From NCBI GenBank assembly GCA_013397795.1, contig VZTJ01004014.1, positions 695,367 through 759,366 on the forward strand: DNA of 64,000 nt, written 5' to 3'. Each line of letters begins with the position of its first letter. Position 1 is the stretch's first letter. The notes beneath the pieces are model-generated. The model saw nothing but the letters and a program-made list of their open reading frames with translations. It ran no database searches and was not told the DNA's origin. Positions 13,801 to 25,830 of the stretch are shown here, piece by piece. Source of the DNA: Orthonyx spaldingii (Eukaryota; Chordata; Aves; Passeriformes; Orthonychidae). Both the position numbers and the translations under genes were made by a program.

Positions 13801-16687
13801 TCTAAAAATCACAAGATATCACCTAAGAAACCAAGTCTGCCAAAGGGTTGCACATATACAGTACATTTATTTTCCTTTAATGCCCATATATACATATCAA
13901 ACATAGGAGCTCAGTGTACCCATGTATATATGCATACCCACCAATTTTTGTGAATCTGCTTTAGTTTGTGATTTTATGAAGGCACTCCAGCCCTTTTAAA
14001 ATCAAACATATTTTACTGACTGATCAATTGAAAACAAGGGATGCTACCTTTCGAAACACAAGATCACCACACAACCCAAGTTAACCAAATGAGGAAGCCT
14101 TTGCTTACCCCAGGATTATTAAATAAGAAACTCCAAAGGTCAGGATAATAGTGTAATGTATGGAGAGAGTGACTACAGTCTCCTGGAAGGCGCTTCTGCC
14201 TGAGGTGAGTTAGCAGACACATCCTCAGATTAAACTTTCATCAGCAGATCTCTGTATTTCATCAATCTTTCATTATGGCAGACCTTAGAAAATCATCTGC
14301 TCATGTGTCATTAGAAAATCTCTTCATCTTCCAAAGAAGAAACTACCCAAATAAATTAGCACAAGCAAAAAAGTTAAAAAGAGGGCCTGCAGACCATTCA
14401 TGGGTTCAAATAGATCAGAATACAGGGAAATATACATTTCTACAATGTTTTAAAATTGAAATACTACCTTTCACAACAAATCCATGTTGTATGTTTTATT
14501 ATACAAATTCTTGGACTAGAAGATAGAGCCAATTAACTAAATTCATGTGCAACAAGTTCTGGAAGAACTTCCTACCAGAAACTGGGATTTCATCAACTTC
14601 ATGAACACTTAATCCACCTAAGCAGCAATGTGATCCCCTCACTTTTTTTCTGGTGATGGCAAACTCATAATCAGGGAAAGTTGCTTTTGCAGTCAGTGAA
14701 TGGCTTTGGTATTTCTCACCTCAGTAGCAACAGGTGATTTTACCAGGATGCACCCAAGGACTGTGTGCTAATGTATAAACGCAAAGAGTTGCACTGCAAT
14801 TTCCAGCTCAACAATATGGTTTTCTCAGCTTATGTTCTCCTGTCATCAAATGTTTTTTTCTTGTGTGTTAGTGCTTCTTCAGCAAATGCTACATCTTTTA
14901 TGCTACCCCTCAAAGCATGTTTCCTATCCTGAACATCTCCATGCCCAAAAGAGATTGTACATCTGATTATGCAGTCATAAGTTTGTTCTTTCTGATGTTG
15001 CTTTGATCTTCTGCTATTTAACATCACATGAAGTCTGAGTTTACTTACAAGTAATTGCTACACTGCTTTTCCTACAATCTTATTTTTTAAAAAGTGTCAA
15101 TAAAACATTAAACAAATTAAATTTCAAAAAGAGTGGGCTCCAGTCTTGAAAGTCATTCTGGACACAAAATTTCTGTGAAAGCACCTATCAAAATTCTTAC
15201 AAATGGCTATGAATAGGAAAGTCCTGAAATAAAATTTCTTATGACGAAAAAACCCCAAATTCCAATAAAAGTGACTAAGAACATTCGTGTACCAGCAAAT
15301 GAAATATTAAAGCTGGTTTTGACTTTGTGTTTAATATCTAAACACAATATATATTAAATGTTAATAAACTATTTCTTGCTGTTCCTTACAGCAACTAGCC
15401 AAGAAAAGTCAACGCTCTCTAGAAACAAGAACTGTTCACTTTGAACACAGAAAGTCCCACTCCCACTACTGACAGTAGAAACATGAGAAAAAAATTAATG
15501 TATTTCCTCTGCCAGTTTCTCCGTATTGTCAATGTCACATATAAAACCTCCTTTCAGGAAAACAGTTGAGAAAGCTGCTACTTCTTATGGCCAAAAGAAA
15601 GCACTGGGTTTGAGGAGTTCTTGTTGCTTGTATTTTTTAAATTGGACCTGTACTTCTCCCACATATTCTATAAATAATCATTTTTTCTTAATAGAGACAT
15701 GAGTCTCTGCAGAAGTCTCAGCAGAACTGAGACGGCATGAAAAAGGGCAGGATTGGGATTAGAGATTTCCTATGGCTTGCACATAGCTTTTGGTAAATGT
15801 TGTGGCATACCACAGCAGATCCACAGGTCAGAGCAGACAGAATGACCTGTGCACACACAACCTTTCCCAACATCTCCTGCCCTATTGATAGGGCTTATAT
15901 TCATCTAGGAGGGTCTGCTATTGCCACTCACCCCCAGATACATTTCACCAAAAGCACACATTATTATGGGTGCCACATGATTGCAAAAGGTACATTTCTC
16001 TTAAATGTTTCCTTAAAACAGCCATGACCAGTTCTGTCTTTAGGAAAAGCAGGTACCCAGACTGAAGAAATATGATTAATTATCTTCTATAAAGAACATA
16101 ATGGAATTATTTTGTTTTACAAAGAAATGTAAGTATTTGGGAAAAGAACTGTAAATGCTTTTAAAAAAAATAATGAAAATCAAAGCTGGCATCCTTTACT
16201 CTGTAAAGCTGCATCACATTTAGGTGCCCCTTAAAATGCTCTATTTATTTTCTGATGAAAGCAACCTAGCACAAAAACTGACTTGAAGGGAAACGTGTAA
16301 TGCACCCATTTTCTAATGCAAACAAAGCATTGTAATGGTTTATTCATTAGGAGTTAAAACCCTTTTACTTCCCGCCATGTCAAACTGGATTTGCCCCTTT
16401 TAGATGTCTTGAAAATCTGTACCAATGGAAGTGAAAAACAGTTAACCCACATCCAGTCAACCATCAGTCATTTATAAAAGTAAAAAAATTAGAAACTTTT
16501 AGTCACCTAAAAAATTAGTCACTTTTCCTTTTGGAAATATAGCCATTGATAATCAGAAACTCTGAGGAAAGTAAAACAAGTTTCAAAAAATCTTTTACTG
16601 GGAAAGATTTTTCAGGTTTGAAGTTACATTTCCCATCAAAAGTTAGAGATGAAAAATCCCAAACCCCTACTATTGCAACTATCTCGA

Positions 16688-17890
16688 CAATCACAGAATC
16701 ATAGAATGACTTGAGTTGGAAGGGACCTCAAAGATCACCTCCTTCCAACTCCCCTGCCATAGGCAGGGACACCTTTCACTAGACCAGGTTGCTCAGAACT
16801 CCATCCAGTCTGGCCTTGAACTCTTCCAGGGATGGGGCATCCACAACTTCTCTGTGCAAACTGTTCCAGTACCTCACCACTCTCACAGTAAAGAATTTCT
16901 TCCTGAGATGTAATCTAAACCTACTCTCTTCAGTTTGAAACCATTTACCCTTGTTCTGTCACTACATGCTCTTGTAAACAGTCTCACCCCATCTTTCCTC
17001 TAAGTTCCCTTCAGGTAATGAAAGGTCACAATTAGGTTACCCCTAAGCCTTCTCTTTCTGAGGCTCAACAATCCCAGTTCTCTCAGCCTTTCCTGAGAGG
17101 AGAGGTGCTCCATCCCTCTAACCAACTTGGTGGTCTCCTCTGGACTCACTCCAACAGGTCCATGTGCTTCCTGTGCTGGGACCCCAGAGCTGGATGCAGC
17201 ACTGCAGGTGGGGTCTCACCAGAGCAGAGCAGAGGGGCAGAATCCCCTCCCTNNNNNNNNNNNNNNNNNNNNNNNNNNNNNNNNNNNNNNNNNNNNNNNN
17301 NNNNNNNNNNNNNNNNNNNNNNNNNNNNNNNNNNNNNNNNNNNNNNNNNNNNNNNNNNNNNNNNNNNNNNNNNNNNNNNNNNNNNNNNNNNNNNNNNNNN
17401 NNNNNNNNNNNNNNNNNNNNNNNNNNNNNNNNNNNNNNNNNNNNNNNNNNNNNNNNNNNNNNNNNNNNNNNNNNNNNNNNNNNNNNNNNNNNNNNNNNNN
17501 NNNNNNNNNNNNNNNNNNNNNNNNNNNNNNNNNNNNNNNNNNNNNNNNNNNNNNNNNNNNNNNNNNNNNNNNNNNNNNNNNNNNNNNNNNNNNNNNNNNN
17601 NNNNNNNNNNNNNNNNNNNNNNNNNNNNNNNNNNNNNNNNNNNNNNNNNNNNGGACTCTGAACCATTGGCCACTACCCTCTGGATGCAACTACCCAACCA
17701 CTTTCATATGCATCTAACAGTCCACTCATCAAATCCACCTCTCTCCAATTTAGAAAGAAGGACGTAGTGGGGGACTGTGTCAAAGGCCTTTTAGAAGTCC
17801 AGAGAAATGACATCTGCAACCCTTCCCTTGCCCACTGATGCAGTTACTCTATCATAGCCAGTATTGGTCATGCAGGACTTACCTGAACAT
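16688..17890 (-). mobile_element. CR1 LINE, longer copy with reverse-transcriptase remnant, interrupted by gap
   Basis: Read on the minus strand, this is the longest CR1 copy in the window. Its 3' terminus (CACAGAATCATAGAATGAC and GTTGGAAGGGACCTCAAAGA in plus orientation) is at 16688. The ORF2 remnant at 17761-17800 shows a reverse-transcriptase block resembling LDFxKAFDTVPH, with a stop codon at x. The body is split by a run of 400 Ns, but the flanks on both sides are CR1 in consistent order, so the gap lies inside the element. Homology fades near 17890. Being in the APBB2 sense orientation, it could offer cryptic splice or polyadenylation sites, but I see no evidence for use. It is an inactive fossil copy. 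Confidence 0.93.
17253..17652. other. Assembly gap (400 Ns)
   Basis: Exactly 400 consecutive Ns, bounded by CR1 sequence on both sides. Open frames that run through it are meaningless. No APBB2 exon is expected to be hidden here, although that cannot be excluded. Confidence 0.99.
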
Positions 17891-18780
17891 TATCAAACAT
17901 GGACCCAAAAGCAGAAGCTTGCCAGTGTTACTCAGTCCTTACCAGCCTGTGTCAGGATGGGTACTGCCCTAAGATCCTGGACCTTCTCCATGTGAATGGC
18001 AATGTTTTTGCTACATCAAAATGCTCGATCAGACAGGGAGACAGCTCACTGTCCTGCTCCAAATAAGTCACTTTCACAACCCCGTTTCCACAGCAACATT
18101 ACATGACAAATAAGAATGCTACCAAAAGACCAGCCAGGAAGGAAACCCAAGGAAATACTGCTTCCAGGGCAGGAAGGCCTTTAGCACACACTCCTGGTTG
18201 CTCCCTACCGCAAGGAAGACCTTCAGCTTCCAGGCAGACACATTTCTGGGACAAACCTTAGTTTTCTGCAACACCCTTGGGGATTTTCTTACATCAAGAA
18301 CTAGAAGTAATAGTAATGGCTTAAACCCATTATTTTTCCCTCAATCCAACTTTTTTTTCTTCATCACATCAAATATCTCAAGAAAGTAGAAACACACATA
18401 CAGTCAGAGCATGGGTAGTACATTTAACTTGGACCAGCAGCAAGACATGCTTTCACATAGCCAGGAGAAACATACTACGAGACATATTTGAAAATACATT
18501 TTCATACCAAAAAGTACTATATATATCTGAAACAAATCAATGTTACGTTTGCAGTTTTATGAACCTGACTGAATTAACCTGAAAGGTTTGTTCAATGCAG
18601 GTTTAACAAAACAGCATATAAGTGATACACTGTGAAAAGCAGAGTTTAAAAAGTAACACCAGCAAGAAAAACAAGAATTTACCCACCTTCTCCTAATCCC
18701 TGGGACAGAATTATGTGTACTAAGTATTAGCAGACTGAAATAGCACCAAGCCAAGACAGACAAGGAGAGCGAACACTCAC

Positions 18781-18908
18781 CGACCATTGTCACGCCCGAC
18801 GCCCCAGACTCTGATGCTCACAATGGGCTGTGAGTGCAGAACTGTGCGGTCCATGGGATCAATCAGGTTCAGCATGTCATTTTCCAGTATGAGGTACATG
18901 TCTTTGCC
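18781..18908 (-). CDS. APBB2: APBB2 internal exon, central strands of PTB1
   Basis: A 128-nt exon, phase 0 in and phase 2 out. It encodes 42 codons (GKDMYLILENDMLNLIDPMD, then RTVLHSQPIVSIRVWGVGRD, then NG) and leaves CG of an Arg codon. This is the beta-sheet core of PTB1, including the VSIRVWGVGRDNGR signature of FE65 proteins. The acceptor is AATTGCAG|GGC and the donor CG|GTGAGT. In the mammalian paralogue APBB1 a 6-nt neuronal mini-exon adding Arg-Glu is inserted precisely after the homologous Arg; an equivalent would have to lie at lower coordinates. The rest of PTB1 (the DFAYVARDKDT strand onward) was not found anywhere in 1-18780, so the following intron is longer than 18.7 kb. This is the last APBB2 exon I can see in the window. 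Confidence 0.98.
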
Positions 18909-21900
18909 CTGCAATTCCAGACAAAGTACAGTTACACAGTGCATCACCCTCTCAAACTGGCTGGGCTCAAGGTGTTATGTCTGTGCTGTTCAGGCTAGCT
19001 TCATCTTTACTCAGAGTTTTGGTTTGTTCCAAGAGCAAAGGAAAAAAAGTTCATATACTTCTGGTGTGAAAAAGATCTAAGATGTTATCTTGCTGCTATA
19101 TTTTTAAACAATCCCAATCACGAAAAGCTTTGATGTCTTTTAAATGCAACTCATTCAGACCCAAAATACTGAGTTATTCAACAAATTATGTGTTTATCTT
19201 TTCTTCAGTAAATTCTTCCAAATATATGAGAGGTCGTGGTCTGTCTTCATAGTAAAACTTGTACTTTTGAGGCAGAGTTCCTTCCTTCAAAGTATTTTGT
19301 TTCCATAAACTTTAACCAATGGATTATGGGAACAGACAGCAATTTGTATGTGTCAAAGAATTTATGGAACACTCTTTGAAGAAAGATTAAAGGGGAAAAA
19401 ACCTCTGCTAAGACCTGAATGTGAATTCTGCCAGTGACTGCAGAATCCTGGAGCCAGGACTTCTTCCCAGTTCTGCTGGCATGCAAGAATAAGGATAATG
19501 CTTTTTTCTTTTCCAGGAAACAAATTTAGAGACAATTTTCGTTTTGATGCTAATTCACAAATACTAATCTTCCTCCTCTTGATAGCATTTTTAATAGGTC
19601 TGCTGCCTCTTCTATCCTGTATCCCTCCTCTTGGAGGCTATACACATACTCTGCAGATCACAAGATCCTGCAGAAATGATCCTGGACCTATTGCTGAGCA
19701 GTAAGACAAGCTCCTGCTGAACAGAAGGTGGAAGCTATCAGCTAAATATAGAGTAATTTGTTTCCTCTCTTTTGTGCCAGAATCCATACATGAACAGAAA
19801 GAATGGAAAGGGTCTGAATCCCCACTGACCAATGTTTCAAAACTGACCTTTTTCCTCACCTCAGGGACACAGAAACCCTCTTCCCGCTTGGTTACAGTGG
19901 CTCAAGTCTTAATGATGTCTAATTTGGTGTCTATATGAGAAATACACTCATGTCACTCTGTGAGGGTTTTCTGCCACTGTTTGTAGGCAAGGCAGCAAGG
20001 GGCAGGCACTGCCCATCTCCTCTCCCAACCCCAGGTCTCCTCACAGGGATTCAAAGGGAAGCTGTGACACAGAGCTGGCAGTGCAAGTACCAAGAGGGAT
20101 GTGGGAGAGATAGGTGACACCTGGTATGTGCAAAGCCAACACAACCATATTTTGCCTGATGGAAAAAGCACATCTGTGACTCAGATGCAAGGCTGGATAT
20201 ATAGGCTGCTCCTAGAGAAGCAGAAACAGATGTAGCTGTGATAGTCATACAAAAAAATGGGGCAAACCAGCAGCACCGAGCTGTTAGTGGCAAATAGAAA
20301 AAGTAACATCACGAAGAAAAAGAGGGAGAAATTTGCTTGGAGGTCAGAAGCAGCAAACAAATTATGTGAAGAATGCTACCAAGTGTCACAAAGATTGCTT
20401 TTTGGACCCATTTTTCTACTTATATATTTGTTCCAGAAGGAAATTATTACAAGAAGGTAAAATCAGTTCATTATGTAAAATACACTGGGATTAGAGTAAC
20501 AAAACTGAATCCAAATTAGCTGGAAAAAAATTGGAGAATGGGCAGATAAGCAATATAAGTCACAGGAAATTATCCTTGCAATGCTCAGGGGGATCACTTG
20601 TCTGCAACCAGAAGCAATATATTTTGCTAAATTTTGTTGCTTTATTATACAAAAGCTATTTTAGAGATGAAAGCACTGCATAGGTCAGAAAGATATTAGT
20701 TAGACAGACTAGGAGCTTGAATATAGGCTTTAATGTCTCAGACTGCTGAAGAGCTGCAGAGATCTGATGGTTTGAGATGAGGAAGGGGAAGAGCCATGCA
20801 GGGAAAGTGAATCAAGGAAAGAGAGGCTCAAACCCAGCAGTTTTTCTGGAAGTGCCACAGGCTGCAGTATATAGGTCAATGGCAAGAAAATATCTTTTTC
20901 AGGTAAGTGATATTGTAATGTACAGAAATGTAATTCATGGCAAAAGAAAAACACAACCAGATGAGTAGTGTTTTTCTTTTTAGATTTTACAGAACAGTAG
21001 AAGTCCAAAATTTATAGGTAATTTCTTTTGGAACAAAGGGCATGAAATCTCAAATTAAAGCCACCAACAAAGCTTCTGCAGGGTCAGAATTTTCCTCAGG
21101 GTGTGGGAGTTTTTGTGGTTTGTTTTGCAGTTTTTAAAGTCATGAAAACTTGGGGCTAGTCCTAACCCCAATTTCACTTTAATTACATTCTAGCTAAAGT
21201 AAGTCTTTAGGCAATCTTAAAACTCCTACGTGCAGTCATCTAGCTTCATAATAGATTACTGCTATAATTGCTCCATCTGATATGTCAGTGATGGAGTACA
21301 ATTTTTTCAGATTCCTCTCTAAAGCATGCCTCTTCTAATCACTCTTGAAGCCTTACATTGCAGGCAGGAAAATGTGGTTGAATGTAATGAACTCTTTTAA
21401 AATCAGGAAGACACTTTACTTCAGGAGCCACCTATTCAAGCACAGTGTCTCTATTGTTTTGTCAGGCTGATTTTTTTTCAATGAATAGCACTCTTAATTT
21501 AAACATCCATTCAAAAGGACCAAATCTTTCCGCCAGTTTGGCTTGAAAAACTGCAAGGGTTTCCAGCAAAGAACAATGGAATTGACAGAGAGAAACACAA
21601 AAAAATGTGAACATTAACTCTTAAAACAAATCATGTGAGTTCAAAGTAAACAATATATTTCAAGTTGATCAAACTGCTGCCATCTGGAAAATGGATGAGA
21701 TTACACACATGTAAAGATACTGAGGTTTTTCCTCTCCTAAGGTCAGCAGTAAGCCCAAAGTCCATGACTGACACATCTCTAATTGCTCGTCTAGCTAGAT
21801 TAGCTAAACAAAACTGTTCCCAGGTGTAAAAAAGAAAGGAAAACAATGTTATTTTTTTCATTTATATGTACAATATATATTTCTTACACATAAAAACACT

Positions 21901-23189
21901 TCTGAAATTATTTTAAATAGATAGAACACTATAAATGTGTTCCTTTAAACATAATTTTAATTGTAAGGACACTTTGTCCCAGTTGCTCTCCCATAGCATC
22001 TTGGCATTTCTGTAGTCATAGACAAGATGATGGACTCAAGTTATAGACTGCAACAATAACTTGGAAGACTGAATGCTGTTCTTCCTGAAATTTTTACTGA
22101 AATGTAGACAAGTCATAATTTGATTTCTTGTTGTTTGGCAGTGCCATTTCTCTTAGATCACCCAGGGAAAAGTTACAATGTTCACTGTTTTGTCACTTTT
22201 GTATTCAGATCTTGCATGGCAAATCCACATTAGTGTAACCCTTCTGAAAATACGTCAGGAGAGAGGCAGGAAATAAGATTTGGCAGAAGTTTAAGTTGTT
22301 CCATGAACAATCAAATGACAAAGATGTTTTACTGTGGCTTTGTCTCCTATGTACTCTGTACGTGCAACCTTTTCCCTTCTCATTTCACTTACTGACCCCT
22401 CAACATCTTCCACTTCTTCATCTGTCCCCAGAACATCTGCTTTCCACACCACAAAGTTCCCTTCAGTTTTCCCGAGGGTCTCACAGCGTTATCCTGTCTC
22501 TGCTGTCAGCTCAGAAAGAAGCAGAGAACAACTGTGGTTCAGTCCATGAAGACACATTGACCCTTCAGCAAACCAAGAAAGAGGAAAGCTGGGCTCAGAG
22601 AGTGGGAATCTGGCATCCTTCAAAACTGGATAACACTGGTACACAGATTCAAGACTTATTGGAGAGGAACCAACAGACAGACTGATGACATACAATTAAT
22701 TTCCTTCTGAAACATTGATAAAATAATCATCCTAAGATAAACCATCTGTCCACCAGTTCCAATCTTCTCATACATTTCAGAATGACAAGCCACGCCAGTG
22801 TGAGTTTCCTTAAAGCTCTCTGTCATTGTGAAGCCCTTGAAAATGCTGTTACAAAGCATCACTTTCAAAGCCTTGGTCAGGAGGAAGACTTACACTGAAT
22901 TTCAACAGTTTGGCTCATGTGTCCCCAACAGTGTCATTGCACAGGTGTGTACTAGCACAGATGTAACAGGAAAGCAAGATCTTTGTGGCATCTGCTGTCC
23001 TGAGCAGTTCAGAACAAAAAAGGTCAACATTTTCCCTGAACCCTTCTGTATATTTGGCAGTGCCAGGCTGAGCCAGTGAAATTCCAAACACAGAACATGG
23101 ATGTAGCTGTCTACAGAATTGTTCCTTTGAGATGTTTTATGACACGAGAGGGATGTTCCAAGAGGAGGAGAAGTTCAATCTGTTCTTAC
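18909..23189 (-). other. APBB2: APBB2 intron within the PTB1 coding region
   Basis: A 4.3-kb intron with donor GTAAGA and acceptor TTGCAG. It is AT-rich sequence with no recognised repeat or coding exon. A 129-codon plus-strand open frame at 22296-22685 has no protein-like features. Confidence 0.9.
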
Positions 23190-23336
23190 CTCTCCCCAAA
23201 TGCCAACGGTGTCTCTGATGTCATTTTTACAGTAAGAGAGTTGTCTGATGCAGTTGTTCACAGCAACACTGCTTTTTCCAGGAGCCAGATCTTCTTCTGC
23301 CATTTCTACCCAGCCCAGAGATCGCACAGCAAAACA
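23190..23336 (-). CDS. APBB2: APBB2 internal exon, N-terminal part of PTB1
   Basis: A 147-nt, phase 0-0 exon of exactly 49 codons. It starts CFAVRSLGWVEMAEEDLAPG, continues KSSVAVNNCIRQLSYCKND and ends with TVGIWGE. This is the opening of the first phosphotyrosine-binding/PID domain of FE65 proteins: strand 1 with its GWVEM motif, then helix 1 ending in the NNCIRQLSY block. In the FE65 family PTB1 binds partners such as LRP1, Tip60 and the transcription factor CP2/LSF. The acceptor is CTTTTTAG|TGT and the donor GAG|GTAAGA, both strong. CYxKND rather than the APBB1-type HKNN supports APBB2. The exon is flanked by introns of 13.9 kb upstream and 4.3 kb downstream. It is frame-neutral, but skipping would destroy PTB1. 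Confidence 0.98.
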
Positions 23337-25114
23337 CTAAAAAGAAACCAAAAAATGTCTGTCACACAACAGCAACGAGGCAGTTAAAGATCTCCATCTT
23401 AAGGCCTTGTCGATGGGCTTATGCTCAAAGTTAAGTAAATGAAAATATAATTTGTGAATGGCAAGGTGAAAACATTCAAAGGAACAAAAAAGAATGCATG
23501 ACTTGCTATGAAAGGTATCTGTGGAGGTAACAGTAATGTCTTTCAATAAAATACTTTTGTTAATATAAAGGAGGAAACAAGGGAGAAGTAAATATTAGAA
23601 CACACACAAATACAAAAAAAAAAAGGAAAAAGCACAACTATAGATAGAGTAGAACTGAAATTTTAGCTAGGATCTAGAGCTCTAATTGAAAAGAAAGAAA
23701 ACACTACTGTATTATGTGTCTTGTGAGATACCCATTCTCTGGCTTTTAACCAGAAAATGACACTTTTTTGTGGATTACAGCAATCACTTCTATTGTAAGT
23801 TTACCTAAGGTAGCAAACAACAACCAATTCAAAGACAAGGAAAAGATAAGCTATCATATGAGGAAAGCAGACTTTTTCTAGAAGAAATTAAAAATTACTT
23901 TTAAAATAAAACATTCTAATTATACATTTTTAGCAGAAAGATGTTTATCCAACCAGAGTACTCAGCAGGCAGAACAAGCCAAGGCAATATTCTTTTGCAC
24001 ATATGGTACTTTTTGCAAACAAAACAAAATGGAAGAAATTGAATGGCACCATCTCTATCCCACATCTACAAAGGTAGTGAATAAAAATTGTTAATTCTGA
24101 AAAAACACCAAGACCTGCTCATTTGCTGTCAGGCTTTATGGTGGGAGAAATACAGACCTCACACTAAGTCATTAGGAATTTGTCTACGAGATCAAGACTT
24201 TTTCCAGAGAACCTTAACAGGTGTCTCACTCTCAACTACAGGTGCACCACCAGCAATGGGCACAACAGGCTTACTGTTGTACCTCCTGAACAGACACACC
24301 AAATGCTTAGGATGGTCCCTAAAGGTTCAGCAATAGCAGACCAACACTCATGGTTCAGTGCTGCTGCCTCGTGCCACACAGCTTTCTTTGCTGTTGGCAG
24401 CATCCTGCATGTCCTCGGGAAAGCAGACAATGATCCTGGCAGCTGCAGGAAGGAAGGCAGCACTGGTGGCTGTGGGAGCCCTGCTGCCTCCAGCAGCACA
24501 CTGCCACACGGGCACACAGCCCAGGAGCAGCAATAGCAGGTCCATGCTGGCATTACCAATCCTTCTTCTTAAGATGCAGTAAATAAATCAGCTTCAGAGT
24601 TCAAAAGCTGAATATTCATTTGCCACCTTTGAAAACCTGCTGTGAAGTCAGCAAGTTGATCAAGCTCACACACCATCACTGGTGTGCCATTTGGGAACAA
24701 CTGTCCTAAAAAAAAAACGTAGCCCAAACCACCAAAGTATTTTAAATATGTATAATATGTCAACTTTGGCAAACTAAGGGAGGAATAAAATTCACCAGTG
24801 GATAAAAAGATTAATGAGTTTCTCCCTCCCTTTAAAACTTCTCTCTTCCTTGAGCCTTCTTTCAGTTTGCACAACACACTCATCCAGGCTCACTTTGCCA
24901 AGCAAAACCCAGCCTAAGAGCCTGCCTTCTGTACCTCTGCTACCACCCACTCCAACAAGTCACTAATGATGCATCTCATCTCAGGTATCAGACAGCAAAT
25001 ACACTCTGCAATTGTGTAAAACCCTTTAGGTGAGTGTAGGTAAAAAAAATAAAGCCTTTCACGCCTCCAACATTTTTTGAGGATTTTTTGTTTATTTGTT
25101 TGGGGTTTTTTCCC

Positions 25115-25129
25115 TTTTTTTTTTTTTTT
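25115..25129. repeat. Poly-T tract
   Basis: Fifteen T, within a broader T/G-rich stretch from about 25078 to 25130. Confidence 0.9.
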
Positions 25130-25678
25130 GCTTTGCAAACAAGGGAATCAACATGCAAATTCTCCCACACTACTGCTTCCTGATCCAGCTCTGCTGGAAA
25201 CCCACAAAAGTGCTGACTTTCAATTCTAAAGGGCCATGAAGGAGAAAGTGAAAGAGGAGACAAAGGAGGAGTGAACACTCAGCAGTACTTTTCACTTCAG
25301 GGCTACACAAGATATTAAAAACACCATTTTTTAGCAATTATTAAGGTGGTCTAATCTTAAGATTGCAGAATTGTTTCAGGCACATCAGATGCTCTTGAAT
25401 CATGCTAAAAGTGCTGCTAATACCCCACTGGGGTATTAAATATTTATCTTTGCAAGCTTTAAAAACACTGATTCTCACTGTATCAGAAGAAAGGGGGGTT
25501 TTTACAAGTATTTAAATATTAAATTGAATAGCAGAATAGCAGAGAGAAACATTTTCTAAATCATAAGAGAGGTGAAGAACTAAATATGTACAATAAGCAC
25601 ACCGTTTCCTCGTTGCTCTTTATATCTCAACGATATCTGCAATTTGTTAGTTGCTGTCTGAACACAAGGATAAATATG

Positions 25679-25830
25679 GAATCACAGAATGCTTTGGGTT
25701 GGAAGGGACCTTAAAGATTATCTAGAAGATTATCTAGTTCCCATCCCCCTGCTGTGGGTAGGGACACCTTTCACCAGACCAGACTGCTCAAAGGCCCATC
25801 CAACCTATATAGTCCTGGCACTGAACAGAG
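25679..25830 (-). mobile_element. Short CR1 LINE 3'-end fragment
   Basis: About 150 bp of the CR1 3' end in minus orientation. In plus orientation it reads ATCACAGAATGCTTTGGGTT, GGAAGGGACCTTAAAGAT and GGGACACCTTTCACCAGACC. An internal direct duplication of AGATTATCTAG (about 25716-25738) is peculiar to this copy. It is severely 5'-truncated and non-coding. Confidence 0.88.

Larger units (their letters stand above)
1..18780 (-). other. APBB2: APBB2 intron downstream of the PTB1 core exon (partial)
   Basis: At least 18.8 kb between the 128-nt exon and the next APBB2 exon, which lies outside the window. Contents are two CR1 LINEs (10.47-10.90 kb plus strand, 16.69-17.89 kb minus strand), a 400-base assembly gap inside the second, a CpG-rich block at about 2.06-2.36 kb, a splice-site-bounded candidate exon at 1660-1683 (or up to 1722) and an 18-nt poly-A at 4891-4908. 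Elsewhere I see only AT-rich intronic sequence. Confidence 0.85.

Noticed and set aside
14048..14062. Possible 6-nt APBB2 mini-exon (Glu-Arg insertion) beside a GTAG-like donor
   Set aside because: The six bases fit loosely, but no AG acceptor precedes them. The same failure occurred at 14468.
17105..17767. Several long open frames across the N gap
   Set aside because: They exist only because Ns contain no stop codons, and the flanks are CR1.
22296..22685. 129-codon plus-strand open frame near the PTB1 exon
   Set aside because: Low-complexity Leu/Ser/Pro/His content from a pyrimidine-rich stretch. No homology recognised and antisense to APBB2.
23076..23387. Plus-strand open frame over the 147-nt APBB2 exon
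   Set aside because: It is a shadow of the real minus-strand exon.
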